Shown here in pieces: positions 9,356-18,346 of a DNA stretch of 64,000 nt. The position numbers were made by a program, and so were the translations under genes. The DNA comes from Aquisalimonas sp. (lineage in GTDB: Bacteria > Pseudomonadota > Gammaproteobacteria > Nitrococcales > Aquisalimonadaceae): assembly GCA_007126095.1 (NCBI GenBank), contig SLBZ01000003.1, positions 16,345 to 80,344 on the forward strand, given 5' to 3'. The first letter of the stretch is position 1; every line of letters begins with the position of its first letter. A model generated the notes under the pieces. That model saw nothing but the letters and a program-made list of their open reading frames with translations, had not been told where the DNA came from and did not search any database.

Positions 9356-11398
9356 ATGGCGACAGCCGCTGACAGCACGAAGCGAGGTGGACGGCAGCGC
9401 AAGAGCACGGCGTCCATCCTGCTGAATTTCCTCGGTTCCATGAACCTGGCGATCACCCTGCTGGTAGCGGTGGCGATAGCCTCGGTGATCGGCACGGTCC
9501 TGCACCAGAACGAGCCTTACCAGGACTACCTCATCAAGTTCGGGCCGTTCTGGTTCGAGGTCTACGAACGCCTGGCGCTCTACGACGTCTACAGTGCCCC
9601 GTGGTTTCTGTTCATGCTGGCGTTCCTGGTGGTCTCCACATCGGTCTGCCTGACGCGGCATACGCCGGTGATGTGGAAGGAGATGACCCGCTTCCGCGAC
9701 CACCAGCAGGAGCGTTCGCTGCGGGCATTCAGCCACAAGCGGGAGTGGTTCGTGGCGATGTCGCCGGACGAGGCCGCGGCGGCGGCCGACGCCACGCTCC
9801 GTCGCAATGGCTACCGTACACGCCACAAGAGCAAGCCGGAGGCCCGCCTGGTCTCCGCCATGCGGGGCACCAGCAACCGGCTGGGTTACATCTTCACGCA
9901 CCTGGCGATTGTCGTCATCTGTGTCGGCGGACTGATCGACGGGAACCTGCTGATGCAGTGGAAGTACTGGACCGGTGATCTGGTGGTGGAGACCCGCAAC
10001 ATCCCCGTCTCCCAGATCGATGACAGCAGCAAACTGCCACCACGGCAGACGGCGTTCCGCGGGAACGTGACGATTCCCGAGCAGGGGCGGGCGAGCGTGG
10101 TGTTCCTGCAGCTCGGTGAGGGGTACGTGGTGCAGGAGCTGCCGTTCCGCATCGAAGTGGAGGACTTCCGGATTGAGCACTATGATACCGGGGAGCCCCG
10201 TTCCTACGAGAGTGACCTGGTGCTGCACGACCCCGAGCTGGATGAGCCCATCCGCCAGACCATCCGGGTGAACGAGCCGCTCATCCACAACGGCCATGCC
10301 ATCTACCAGGCCAGCTTCGGGGATGGTGGCTCACGCCTCGGCCTGCGCGCCTGGCCACTGGACGGTGGCGATCCCGAGGGGCTCGAGACCCGGGTCAACG
10401 AGGAACTGGAGATCGACGGCGCCCGGGGCGCCCGGCGTGTGGAAATCACCGGCTTCGAGGTGTTCAACATCCACCCCGAGCCGGAGGCGACGGACCGCCG
10501 ACAGGTGCGCAACGTCGGCCCCAGTTTCACGTTCCTGCTGCGCCGTCCAACGGGTGAAGCGCTGGAGTACGAGAACTACATGCTCCCCGTCGAGATGGAT
10601 GGCGGCCGGTATTTTCTCAGCGGCGTACGCCGGTCTGCCGCCGAGGAATTCCGTTACCTCTACATCCCGGCGGATCCCGACGGCGGACTGGATCGCTTCA
10701 TGGCGCTGTTGCAGCAGTTGCGGCAGCCGGACGGGGTCGCCGCCGCCTCCGACCGCGCACTCGATGGCATCGGCGTCGAGGACCCGCAGGTGCGTGGCCG
10801 GATTGCAGCCGAGGCCCACGACATGGTTGATACGCTGCTGGAGTCCGGTTTCGACGCGGTCATGGCGGAACAGCAGGCCCGCGCCGAGGAGCGTGGCGGC
10901 CAGGCGCCGGAGCGGCTGATGGACTTCTACCGGCTGGTCATCGAGCGCACCCTCTGGGAGGGCTATGCGCAGGTGCTGCGTGATGAAGGGATCGACCCCG
11001 GGGAACCTGCCGAGGAGGATCTGGTCTTTTACCGTGACGCCATCTCGGCCATGACCGCGCTGGCGGATTACGACGCGCCGGTCTTCCTGGAGTTGACCGA
11101 CTACGATCACCGTCAGGCCACCGGGTTGCAGATTGCGCGGGCACCGGGGCAGAACATCGTCTATTTCGGCTCACTGCTGCTGACCATCGGCCTGTTACTG
11201 TTGTTCTACGTATCGCACCGGCGCGCGTGGTGCCTGATACGGCCGGAAGGTGGCGGGACACGGGTGCTGCTGGCGGGCAACAGTCAGCGTGACCCGCTGG
11301 GTTTTGCCAAGGCGTTCGACAGCCTTGGCGCCGAGCTGGATCACCGCCTCGGCGGAGATGGCCAGCCACCGGCTGACACGAATGGAGAAAGGTCATGA
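9356..11398 (+). CDS. resB: ResB/Ccs1 cytochrome c biogenesis protein
   Basis: A 680-residue membrane protein of System II cytochrome c maturation. With its CcsB partner it moves haem to the periplasmic side and attaches it to apocytochromes. Membrane segments are visible at about residues 26-46, 81-103 and 178-200, then a large periplasmic domain from about 205 to 595, and a last membrane segment near 600-622 before a short cytoplasmic tail. The topology matches ResB. The periplasmic domain is longer than in Bacillus ResB, with an acidic insertion around residues 440-560. The stop overlaps the ccsB start by four bases (ATGA), which suggests coupled translation of the two subunits. Confidence 0.92.
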   Translation: MATAADSTKRGGRQRKSTASILLNFLGSMNLAITLLVAVAIASVIGTVLHQNEPYQDYLIKFGPFWFEVYERLALYDVYSAPWFLFMLAFLVVSTSVCLTRHTPVMWKEMTRFRDHQQERSLRAFSHKREWFVAMSPDEAAAAADATLRRNGYRTRHKSKPEARLVSAMRGTSNRLGYIFTHLAIVVICVGGLIDGNLLMQWKYWTGDLVVETRNIPVSQIDDSSKLPPRQTAFRGNVTIPEQGRASVVFLQLGEGYVVQELPFRIEVEDFRIEHYDTGEPRSYESDLVLHDPELDEPIRQTIRVNEPLIHNGHAIYQASFGDGGSRLGLRAWPLDGGDPEGLETRVNEELEIDGARGARRVEITGFEVFNIHPEPEATDRRQVRNVGPSFTFLLRRPTGEALEYENYMLPVEMDGGRYFLSGVRRSAAEEFRYLYIPADPDGGLDRFMALLQQLRQPDGVAAASDRALDGIGVEDPQVRGRIAAEAHDMVDTLLESGFDAVMAEQQARAEERGGQAPERLMDFYRLVIERTLWEGYAQVLRDEGIDPGEPAEEDLVFYRDAISAMTALADYDAPVFLELTDYDHRQATGLQIARAPGQNIVYFGSLLLTIGLLLLFYVSHRRAWCLIRPEGGGTRVLLAGNSQRDPLGFAKAFDSLGAELDHRLGGDGQPPADTNGERS

Positions 11399-12558
11399 GC
11401 ACACAACAGATCCTGGGCCGGGAGACCTTCGACGATCGCGGCTTCTTCGCGCGCCTGTCCTGGTTCGACTGGCTGTGGGCGGCCGCGCTGCTGGTGGGAA
11501 GCGTTTACGCCAGCTACCACTTTGCCCCGTGGATGGACCGCTACGAGCACGGCATTCTGTATCTGACGTGGGCGTCGACGGTGGCTATTGGCTGGATGTG
11601 GAAGCCGGCGCGGGCGTTCACGATCGCGGTGGCGGTGGTCTCCCTGTTTGCGGTGATGCGCTACCCGGATCTGGCCGCTGCGGAGAGCGACTTCTTCCTG
11701 AACTATCTGTTCTCCAGCCAGGCCGCCATCATGTGGATGTGCGCCCTGTTCCTGGCGGCGACGCCGGTCTACTTTGCCGGTTTGCTGCTGCGCTCGGAGT
11801 TTCTGAACAAGCTCGGCACGGCGCTGACCTGGCTGGCCAGTGGCGCCGGCCTTGTCGGCCTGCTGGTGCGCTGGTGGGAGTCCTACCTCATGGGGCCGGA
11901 CATCGGGCGGATCCCGGTGACCAACCTCTACGAGGTGTTCGTTCTGTTCGCCTTCACTACGGGCCTGATCTACCTGTACTACGAGTACCGCTATCAGACC
12001 CGCGCCATGGGCGGTTTCGTGGGCCTCATCATCAGTGCCTCCATCGGCTTCCTGCTGTGGTACCACTTCGCCCAGGGGGCGTACGAGATCGACCCGCTGA
12101 TCCCGGCCCTGCAGAGCTGGTGGATGAAGATCCACGTGCCCACCAACTTCGTCGCCTATGGCGCCTTCGCCATTGCAGCCATGATCGGCGTCGCCTACCT
12201 GATACAGGCGCGCAATCCCGAAGGGTGGGCACGGCGCGGACTGCCGTCGGCGGAGGTCATGGACGACCTGATGTACAAGAACATTGCCCTGGGCTTCGCC
12301 TTTTTCACCCTTGCCACCATTCTCGGTGCCCTGTGGGCGGCGGAGGCCTGGGGCGGCTACTGGAGCTGGGACCCGAAAGAGACATGGTCGCTGATCACCT
12401 GGCTCAATTACGCGGCCTGGCTGCACCTGCGCTTCACCAAGGGGTGGCGTGGTACGCCCATGGCGTGGTGGGCCGTGGCGGGTCTGTTCGTGGTGACGTT
12501 CACCTTCCTCGGCGTGAACATCTTCCTGAGCGGATTGCACTCGTACGGCGAACTTTGA
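11395..12558 (+). CDS. ccsB: CcsB (also called CcsA/ResC), cytochrome c haem lyase subunit
   Basis: A 387-residue multi-pass protein with about eight membrane helices. The tryptophan-rich WWD signature WGGYWSWDPKETW lies near residues 320-332 and binds haem on the periplasmic side. Conserved histidines occur in KIHVPTNF, in LHLRFTK and near the C-terminus (GLHSYGEL). It forms the System II synthetase with ResB, whose gene it overlaps by 4 bp. Public annotations call this component CcsB, whereas the biochemical literature often uses CcsA. Confidence 0.94.
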   Translation: MSTQQILGRETFDDRGFFARLSWFDWLWAAALLVGSVYASYHFAPWMDRYEHGILYLTWASTVAIGWMWKPARAFTIAVAVVSLFAVMRYPDLAAAESDFFLNYLFSSQAAIMWMCALFLAATPVYFAGLLLRSEFLNKLGTALTWLASGAGLVGLLVRWWESYLMGPDIGRIPVTNLYEVFVLFAFTTGLIYLYYEYRYQTRAMGGFVGLIISASIGFLLWYHFAQGAYEIDPLIPALQSWWMKIHVPTNFVAYGAFAIAAMIGVAYLIQARNPEGWARRGLPSAEVMDDLMYKNIALGFAFFTLATILGALWAAEAWGGYWSWDPKETWSLITWLNYAAWLHLRFTKGWRGTPMAWWAVAGLFVVTFTFLGVNIFLSGLHSYGEL

Positions 12559-12566
12559 GGTGACCG

Positions 12567-12586
12567 CCGGAACGTCCGCGTTCCGG
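12567..12586 (+). terminator. Short hairpin between ccsB and dsbA
   Basis: CCGGAAC (12567-12573) and GTTCCGG (12580-12586) form a 7-bp perfect stem with a six-base loop. No U-tract follows, so it is only a weak terminator candidate. Confidence 0.3.
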
Positions 12587-12643
12587 TGCGGTCTGACCCT
12601 GTGGCGCCACGGGGCGCCGGTTGAGACAGAGAGGAGCAACTGC

Positions 12644-13273
12644 ATGACCGCGATTCGGGCGCTGTTGGCCGGGCTGTTGATGGTTCCGGCACTGGTGATG
12701 GGCCAGTCCTTCGAAGCAGGCGAGCACTATCAGGTTCTCGACGAGCCCCTGCCCACGAACGTGGCCGACGGCAAGGTCGAGGTGCGCGAGTTCTTCTCCT
12801 ACGCGTGCCCGCACTGCCACACGTTCAGCCCGCTCATCCAGTCCCTGATGGCGGATCTGGACGAGCAGGCCGAGCTTGTCCACACCCCGGTGGTGTTCAA
12901 CCGCAGCTGGGAGCCTTTGGCGCGCGCGTACTACACCAGCCGTGTGCTCGATGTTACCGATGACACCCACAGCGCGGTATTCAATGCACTGCATCAGGAC
13001 AACCGGCGTATTAGCGGGATCGACGAGATTGCCGAGGTCATGGGCGAGCAGGGCGTCGACGAGGACGCCGTTCGTGATGCCTGGGAGTCGTTCTCCGTTG
13101 ACTCGGCCATGCGGCAGGGGGATCGCATTGCCAGCGCTTACGGCGTGCGCAGCACGCCCACCGTGGCCGTGGCCGGCAAGTACCTGATTGATGTCCGCGA
13201 TGCGGGCGGGCAGGAGCGCATGATCCAGGTCATCCGTTACCTGGTCGAGAAGGAATACGAACAAGTCCAGTGA
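12644..13273 (+). CDS. dsbA: DsbA-family thiol:disulfide oxidoreductase
   Basis: A 209-residue periplasmic protein. Residues 1-20 are a signal peptide (ALVMG), followed by a thioredoxin fold with an inserted helical domain. The active site is CPHC at residues 55-58, the classic DsbA dipeptide, and the cis-proline loop is in RSTPTVAV near 171. It introduces disulfides into exported proteins. GAGGAG lies upstream of the ATG. Position after cytochrome c4 and haem-attachment genes fits the need to manage the CxxCH thiols of apocytochromes. Confidence 0.95.
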   Translation: MTAIRALLAGLLMVPALVMGQSFEAGEHYQVLDEPLPTNVADGKVEVREFFSYACPHCHTFSPLIQSLMADLDEQAELVHTPVVFNRSWEPLARAYYTSRVLDVTDDTHSAVFNALHQDNRRISGIDEIAEVMGEQGVDEDAVRDAWESFSVDSAMRQGDRIASAYGVRSTPTVAVAGKYLIDVRDAGGQERMIQVIRYLVEKEYEQVQ

Positions 13274-13280
13274 TCTATAA

Positions 13281-14099
13281 GTGAACGATAGAAGCGTCGA
13301 ACTGGAGCCTCGGGAAGCGCCGCAGCTGGATGAGGACCGACCGGATCTGCTGCGGCTGCTGACCTATAATGTCCAGACCGGCATTCAGAGCAGCCATTAC
13401 GGGCATTACTTCACTCGCAGTTGGCAGCACCTGTTTCCCCACGCCGAACGGCCCCGGACGCTGCGTCGCATCGCGCGGCTCACCCGTCGATACGACCTCG
13501 TCGGCCTGCAGGAAGTGGATGGTGGCAGCCTGCGCAGCGGCTTCATGAACCAGACGGAGTTCGTCAGCCGCGCCGGCGGCTTTCCGTACTGGCACGACCA
13601 GACCAACCGCAACATCGGCCGCCTCGCACGGCACAGCAGTGGTATTCTCAGCCGCTTCCGGCCGCTGGAGATCCGCGAGCACGCCCTTCCGGGCTTGATT
13701 CCGGGGCGCGGGGCACTGCACATGACCTTCGGCGGCCCCGGTGAGTCCCTCCACGTGATTCTGCTGCACCTGGCCCTGGGCGGCCGCACGCGGATGCGCC
13801 AGCTCGCCTACGTGGGTAACCTCATCGAGCGTCTGGACCACGTGGTGGTGATGGGGGATCTGAACTGTGCCGTGGATAGCCCCGAATTCCAGGCCCTGCT
13901 GGCGAATACCAATCTCACGGAGCCGGAGCTACTCCTGCCAACCTATCCCAGCTGGCGGCCACTCCACCACCTGGACCATATCCTGGTGTCGTCGTCGCTC
14001 ACCGTAGAGGGCGCCGAAGTCCTCGATTACGCCGTCTCCGACCACCTTCCGGTGGCCATGGACGTGCGCCTGCCCGAGTCGGTCATTCTGTTGCCCTGA
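13281..14099 (+). CDS. Endonuclease/exonuclease/phosphatase (EEP) family hydrolase
   Basis: A 272-residue EEP-fold protein. Family motifs are visible: LLTYNVQTG near the start (metal-binding Asn), LVGLQEVD (catalytic Glu), MGDLNCAVDS (Asp/Asn pair) and a C-terminal SDHLPV (catalytic His). The fold includes AP endonucleases, DNase I and inositol phosphatases, so the substrate is open. A gene of this type beside dsbA is also found in Pseudomonas. A GTG start at 13281, eight bp after dsbA, is inferred. The 3' end overlaps the convergent gene by 17 bp. Confidence 0.85.
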   Translation: MNDRSVELEPREAPQLDEDRPDLLRLLTYNVQTGIQSSHYGHYFTRSWQHLFPHAERPRTLRRIARLTRRYDLVGLQEVDGGSLRSGFMNQTEFVSRAGGFPYWHDQTNRNIGRLARHSSGILSRFRPLEIREHALPGLIPGRGALHMTFGGPGESLHVILLHLALGGRTRMRQLAYVGNLIERLDHVVVMGDLNCAVDSPEFQALLANTNLTEPELLLPTYPSWRPLHHLDHILVSSSLTVEGAEVLDYAVSDHLPVAMDVRLPESVILLP

Positions 14100-14973
14100 G
14101 AGGTCCCGGCCCGGCGCGCTCGAGCAACCAGTCGGTGACCAGTGGCCAGATCTCGGCCTGCGCCGGCTTGCTGACCACGACACCCGGGTGCGTGTAGTCC
14201 TCGCGGAAGCCGGTTGCACGGCCTGCGGCAATAAACCGGCGGTCTTCGCTGCCGAAGTGCGCGATCAGTTTTTCGCAGCCCGTGGGCGGATCAACCGTAT
14301 CGCCGAGCCCCGCAATGGCCAGTGTCGGTGCCCGGATGCGTCCGAGGGTCGACCGCAGCCACGGTTCCCGCCGGCCGCGGGTGACCAGCGCCATGGCGTC
14401 GCGCATGGCCGCCCCGGGTTCGTCATTGGGCCCCATCCCCAGCAAGGGAGCGGGAAAGCGCCGGCGCAATCGCAGGAAACCCGCCAGTAGCAGATTCCCG
14501 GGCCAATCCAGCATGCGCTTGCCATCCTCGAACTGGGCGGCGAACAGGACCAGTCCGGCCAGATCCTCGGGTTCCAGCAGTTGCGCGGCGGCCCGGCTGG
14601 CAATCACCCCGCCGAATGAATGTCCGATCCAGAATGCGGGCTGGCCCCAGTGGCTGCGGACCCAGTCCCTCACCAGGGGCAGATCGCACTGCAAGTGCTC
14701 CTCCAGCCCAGGTCGTCCCGGCCCGTTCCGGCGGCGTTGCACGATCAGCCCGGGAAAGCCGTGTCCGGCCAGGTGGGCCGCAAGGCCGATGCCGCGGTCC
14801 GACAGCCAGAACCCGCGACCGCTGAACATGCCGGGCAGAAAGACGATCGGCGGACGTTGCAGCGCGGAGGCGGCGGGTACCAGGGTGACCTCGAAGCAAC
14901 CGCCGTCGGCGGCTGTGAGCGTGCGTGTCTCCGCTGTTGGTTGCGGCTGAGGGGCTGTCGCTGCTGGTTGCAT
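14083..14973 (-). CDS. Alpha/beta-hydrolase fold protein
   Basis: A 296-residue alpha/beta hydrolase. The oxyanion region is FLPGMFSGRGFW (about 45-56), the nucleophile elbow is GHSFGG with Ser119, and a late aspartate (GLGDTVDPP) and a histidine (DYTHPGVV) can complete the triad. No signal peptide is seen, so it is probably cytoplasmic. It resembles serine hydrolases annotated as lipases or esterases, but the substrate is unknown. ATG 14973 was chosen because upstream in-frame sequence is low-complexity and overlaps the divergent promoter region. Confidence 0.8.
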   Translation of the reverse strand: MQPAATAPQPQPTAETRTLTAADGGCFEVTLVPAASALQRPPIVFLPGMFSGRGFWLSDRGIGLAAHLAGHGFPGLIVQRRRNGPGRPGLEEHLQCDLPLVRDWVRSHWGQPAFWIGHSFGGVIASRAAAQLLEPEDLAGLVLFAAQFEDGKRMLDWPGNLLLAGFLRLRRRFPAPLLGMGPNDEPGAAMRDAMALVTRGRREPWLRSTLGRIRAPTLAIAGLGDTVDPPTGCEKLIAHFGSEDRRFIAAGRATGFREDYTHPGVVVSKPAQAEIWPLVTDWLLERAGPGPLRATE

Positions 14974-15064
14974 CGATTGTGGATTCCCGGCTGCCTTTCT
15001 CTGCCGCCTGTGGCAATTGAGGGTTATGCTCAGGGCAGGCCCATCGCTCAGGGAGTTCATTGGC

Positions 15065-16369
15065 ATGACTGATATCAGGCACATTTTCGTGATCGGCCTC
15101 GACGACTTCAACCTCAGCGAGCTGAAGACGGTTCGCAATGCCGGGGACTACACGTTCCACGGTCTTGTGGACTACGACACCATGGTCAACCCGCCCAGCT
15201 ACCCGATGGACGCCATCATGGCGGAGGCGCGCCAGACCCTGGCCGCCGCCCCGGCCGTGGACGGCATCATCGGCCACTGGGATTTTCCCACCACCTCCAT
15301 GCTGCCGATCCTGCGGCGCGAGTGGGGGCTGCCAACGCCGACGCTGGAGAGTGTGCTGTACTGCGAGAACAAGTACTGGAACCGGCTGGCCGGGGAAGAG
15401 GCCCTGCCCGAATGCACGCCGGACTTCCAGGGGCTGGATCCATACTCCGATGACCCGCTGGGTGATCTGGACATGGACTACCCTTTCTGGCTGAAGCCGT
15501 CGGTGGCGTTTTCCTCCTATCTGGGTTTTCGCATCGAGAACGAGCAGCAGTACCTGCAGGCCATGCAGACTATCCGCGAACGCATCCACGTGTTCGCGGA
15601 GCCGTTCGATTACATCATGCGCTCCTGCGAGAACCCCGGGGTGCTGCCCGGCCGTGGCAGCGGGGCCACCTGCATTGCCGAGGGGCTCATCAGCGGGCGC
15701 CTGTGCACGCTGGAAGGGTATGTCTACGACGGCGAGGTGGTGGTCTACGCGGTGGTGGATTCGCTGCGCGCCTCCAACCAGGTCAGCTTCTACAGCTACC
15801 AGTATCCGTCACACCTGCCGCCGGGGGTGCAGAACCGCATGATCGCCCATGCCGGGCGGATCCTGGATCATATCGGCATGGACCACACGCCGTTCAACAT
15901 GGAGTTCTTCTGGGAGGAGGCCACGGACAAGCTCTGGCTGCTGGAGATCAATCCGCGCATCTCGAAGTCCCACTGCCCGATCTTTCAGATCGCCACGGGG
16001 TCCTCGCACCACGAGGTAGCCATCGATATCGCGCTGGGCCGCAGACCGGATTTTCCGCGCGCCGAGGGGCGTTTCCCCATGGCCGGCAAGTTCATGCCAC
16101 GGGTGTTCGGCGATACCGTGGTCACGCGGGTGCCGTCGGCGGACGACATCGCCATGCTACAGAAGCAGCACCCGGAGGTGATCGTCCACGTCGGCGTGGA
16201 CGAGGGGATGCGTCTGTCGGAGCTGGTCGCGCAGGACAGCTACAGTTTCGAGATCGCCGACGTGTTCCTGGGCGCGGACAACGAGGAGGCGCTGCACGAG
16301 AAATTCCGTTACGTCATGGAGGTGCTCGACTTCCAGTTCGCGGACGTGGTGCCCACCAACTACAGCTGA
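15065..16369 (+). CDS. ATP-grasp family ligase (carboxylate-amine type)
   Basis: A 434-residue protein with an N-terminal Rossmann-like domain (IRHIFVIGLDDFN) and an ATP-grasp domain from about residue 100 to 330. The ATP/metal site is visible as FWLKPSVAFSSYLGF (lysine), YIMRSCENPG and LLEINPRISKSHCP near residue 291, which has the Glu-x-Asn metal ligands. The C-terminal 90 residues resemble the final domain of biotin carboxylase-like proteins. Such enzymes activate a carboxylate as acyl phosphate and join it to an amine or thiol. The start MTDIRH is chosen over an upstream in-frame ATG because it begins the first beta strand. It lies on the same strand as the M20 peptidase and CocE-like hydrolase, and converges with the GNAT gene with a 10-bp overlap. 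Substrates unknown. Confidence 0.85.
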   Translation: MTDIRHIFVIGLDDFNLSELKTVRNAGDYTFHGLVDYDTMVNPPSYPMDAIMAEARQTLAAAPAVDGIIGHWDFPTTSMLPILRREWGLPTPTLESVLYCENKYWNRLAGEEALPECTPDFQGLDPYSDDPLGDLDMDYPFWLKPSVAFSSYLGFRIENEQQYLQAMQTIRERIHVFAEPFDYIMRSCENPGVLPGRGSGATCIAEGLISGRLCTLEGYVYDGEVVVYAVVDSLRASNQVSFYSYQYPSHLPPGVQNRMIAHAGRILDHIGMDHTPFNMEFFWEEATDKLWLLEINPRISKSHCPIFQIATGSSHHEVAIDIALGRRPDFPRAEGRFPMAGKFMPRVFGDTVVTRVPSADDIAMLQKQHPEVIVHVGVDEGMRLSELVAQDSYSFEIADVFLGADNEEALHEKFRYVMEVLDFQFADVVPTNYS

Positions 16370-16908
16370 TGGGCCGCCCGGTACTCCCGGTCGAGCATGG
16401 AGAGCACATGCATGGAGAGGAAGCGGTCGCCCTTGCGCACGCTCTCGCGGGCGACGCCCTCCTCCACGAAGCCGAGACGACGGTAGAGATTGAAGGCGCG
16501 CCGGTTGTCACGGGCGACGTTCAGCCAAAGCCGGTGACACCCCAGCACTTCGAAGCAGTCGTGCGCCGCGAGCAGCACCGCGTTGCGGCCATGGCCGCGC
16601 CCCTTGCTGATGATGGCAATGCGCCGCAACAGCACGCTGCCGTTGGGGTCGTCCGTGTCTTCGAGTACCACGTAGCCGATCGGCGTACCGCGGTGCTCGA
16701 TGATCCAGTGCCGGGTCCCCGGCAGCGTCAGCGCGGCGCGGTGCTGGGCCTCGCTCCACTGCTCCACGTGCCGGGCGTTGTCCGGGTGGCGCTCCACTTC
16801 CACGACAAAGGAGCAGTCGTCCGGGGTGGTCGCCCGCAGGGTCATGCCGCCGCGCCGGATCGGGGCCCGGGCGTCCGCGGGGCGGTTTTCGGCATCTGCT
16901 CTGCTCAT
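16360..16908 (-). CDS. GNAT-family N-acetyltransferase
   Basis: A 182-residue acetyltransferase. Motif A is LRRIAIISKGRGHGRNAV, with the acetyl-CoA pyrophosphate loop KGRGHGR at 102-108, and the C-terminal part (LNVARDNRRAFNLYRRLGF) is typical of the RimI/RimJ branch that acetylates N-terminal or side-chain amines. It sits on the minus strand between two plus-strand genes of the ATP-grasp/peptidase group. Overlap with the ATP-grasp gene end and a short divergent gap to the M20 gene suggest it belongs to the same functional set, but this is inference. Confidence 0.85.
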   Translation of the reverse strand: MSRADAENRPADARAPIRRGGMTLRATTPDDCSFVVEVERHPDNARHVEQWSEAQHRAALTLPGTRHWIIEHRGTPIGYVVLEDTDDPNGSVLLRRIAIISKGRGHGRNAVLLAAHDCFEVLGCHRLWLNVARDNRRAFNLYRRLGFVEEGVARESVRKGDRFLSMHVLSMLDREYRAAHQL

Positions 16909-16942
16909 GGCGTCAGGATATCACCGTGAGGTCCTGTGGAAA

Positions 16943-16972
16943 TTGACCGTTGCGCGAAGGTGGGCCAATACT
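16943..16972 (+). promoter_or_regulatory. Possible promoter for the M20 peptidase gene
   Basis: TTGACC (16943-16948) and AATACT (16967-16972) with an 18-bp spacer lie in the divergent gap between the GNAT and M20 genes. The -35 is good and the -10 matches four of six positions. Confidence 0.35.
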
Positions 16973-17003
16973 AGCTCAAAGACGGCGATAGGATGGCGCA
17001 GCC

Positions 17004-18305
17004 ATGGCGAGACGAAGCTCCTACGTTGATATCGACAGGATTCGCGACCGCCTGGTATCGCTGATCCGCATCCCCTCGATTACCGGCGAGGAAGACGCCG
17101 CAGTCTCCCATATTGCCAACTGGCTGCAGCAGTTCGACGCCGAGATCGATTACTGGAACGACGGCATCGCCTCCCTCCAGCGTGATCCGCGCTATCCGGG
17201 CCACGAAGTGGAGCGCGCCTGGGCGCCGGTGGTGGTGGGGGTGCTGCGAGGCGAGCAGCCCGGGCCGAGTGTGTTGCTCACCGGACACGTGGATGTGGTG
17301 CCACCCGGTGACTACACGCGCTGGCAGGATGAGCCCTTCTCCGGTGTCACCCGCGGCGACCGCGTTTTCGGCTGTGGCGCTTCCGACATGAAGTCCGGGC
17401 TGGTGGCCGCCATGGCCTGTTTCGAAGCCTTTGCCGAGAGCGGCCGCAACTTCCCGGGGCGCATCATCTTCGCTGCCGTGCCGGCGGAGGAGGACAGCGG
17501 ACTGGGCACCCTGGCCGCCATCCGCGGCGGTTGGCAGGCCGATGCCTGCATCATCCCCGAGCCCACTAACGGCGCCAGCGGAGTACCCGAGCTGGTGATC
17601 GCCCATGCCGGCGCCATGTCGCTCCGAATCCGGGTGCCGGGAAAATCTGCTCATGCGAGCAAACGCCTGCAGGGTGAGAGCGCGCTGGATCACTTCTTCA
17701 CCATCTACCAGGCCATGCGCGAGGACGAGCGGCGGCTCAATGAGCGCGAGCAGCATCCCTTGATGGCCGTCCACCCGCTACCCTACGCCACCAACGTGGG
17801 CACCATTCAGGGTGGTCTGTGGTCGTCCAGCGTCATGGATCACCTCGAGGCGCACGTGCGCGTGGGGGTCGCCTTGGGGGAGACCATCGATGAGGCCGAG
17901 GCGCGCGTCCGAGACACCATCATGGAGCAGATCAAGAACGACCCCTGGCTGCGGGAGAATCCGCCACGCATCACCCGTCTGGCGTCCGGATTCGGCTCCG
18001 CCCAGACCCGCCGTGATCATCCGCTGGTGGAGGCGCTGGCGGAATCGGCCGAAGAGGAGTTCCGCCGCACGCCCGAAGTGGCCGCCGTTCCTTACGGCTG
18101 CGACATGTCGGGCTGGGTGCGGCTTGCGGGTGTGCCCACGGTGATCTATGGGCCGGGCGAGATCGACCTGGCGCATGCCCCCAACGAGTCCGTCTCCCTT
18201 GAGGCCACCTACAAGGTCGCCCGCACTCTGGTCAAGACCACCGAACGCCTGCTGGAGATGGACCCGGCGAGCATGCAGCTCATTCCCGACGACCCGGTCC
18301 CTTAG
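17004..18305 (+). CDS. M20-family metallopeptidase (ArgE/DapE/carboxypeptidase type)
   Basis: A 433-residue zinc hydrolase. The first metal site is GHVDVVP (His95), the bridging aspartate is in GASDMKSG (Asp128), and AEEDSG (162-163) carries the catalytic glutamate and a metal ligand. The dimerisation domain is in the middle (GKSAHASKRLQGESA). Family members remove N-acyl groups from amino acids or cut dipeptides and C-terminal residues. No signal peptide is seen. Neighbouring ATP-grasp enzymes make amide bonds, so this protein could trim or recycle their product. The CocE-like gene follows 41 bp downstream. Confidence 0.9.
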   Translation: MARRSSYVDIDRIRDRLVSLIRIPSITGEEDAAVSHIANWLQQFDAEIDYWNDGIASLQRDPRYPGHEVERAWAPVVVGVLRGEQPGPSVLLTGHVDVVPPGDYTRWQDEPFSGVTRGDRVFGCGASDMKSGLVAAMACFEAFAESGRNFPGRIIFAAVPAEEDSGLGTLAAIRGGWQADACIIPEPTNGASGVPELVIAHAGAMSLRIRVPGKSAHASKRLQGESALDHFFTIYQAMREDERRLNEREQHPLMAVHPLPYATNVGTIQGGLWSSSVMDHLEAHVRVGVALGETIDEAEARVRDTIMEQIKNDPWLRENPPRITRLASGFGSAQTRRDHPLVEALAESAEEEFRRTPEVAAVPYGCDMSGWVRLAGVPTVIYGPGEIDLAHAPNESVSLEATYKVARTLVKTTERLLEMDPASMQLIPDDPVP

Positions 18306-18346
18306 GGGAGGGCGGCGCGGCGGGTCATTGCTACAGGAGACGCGTC

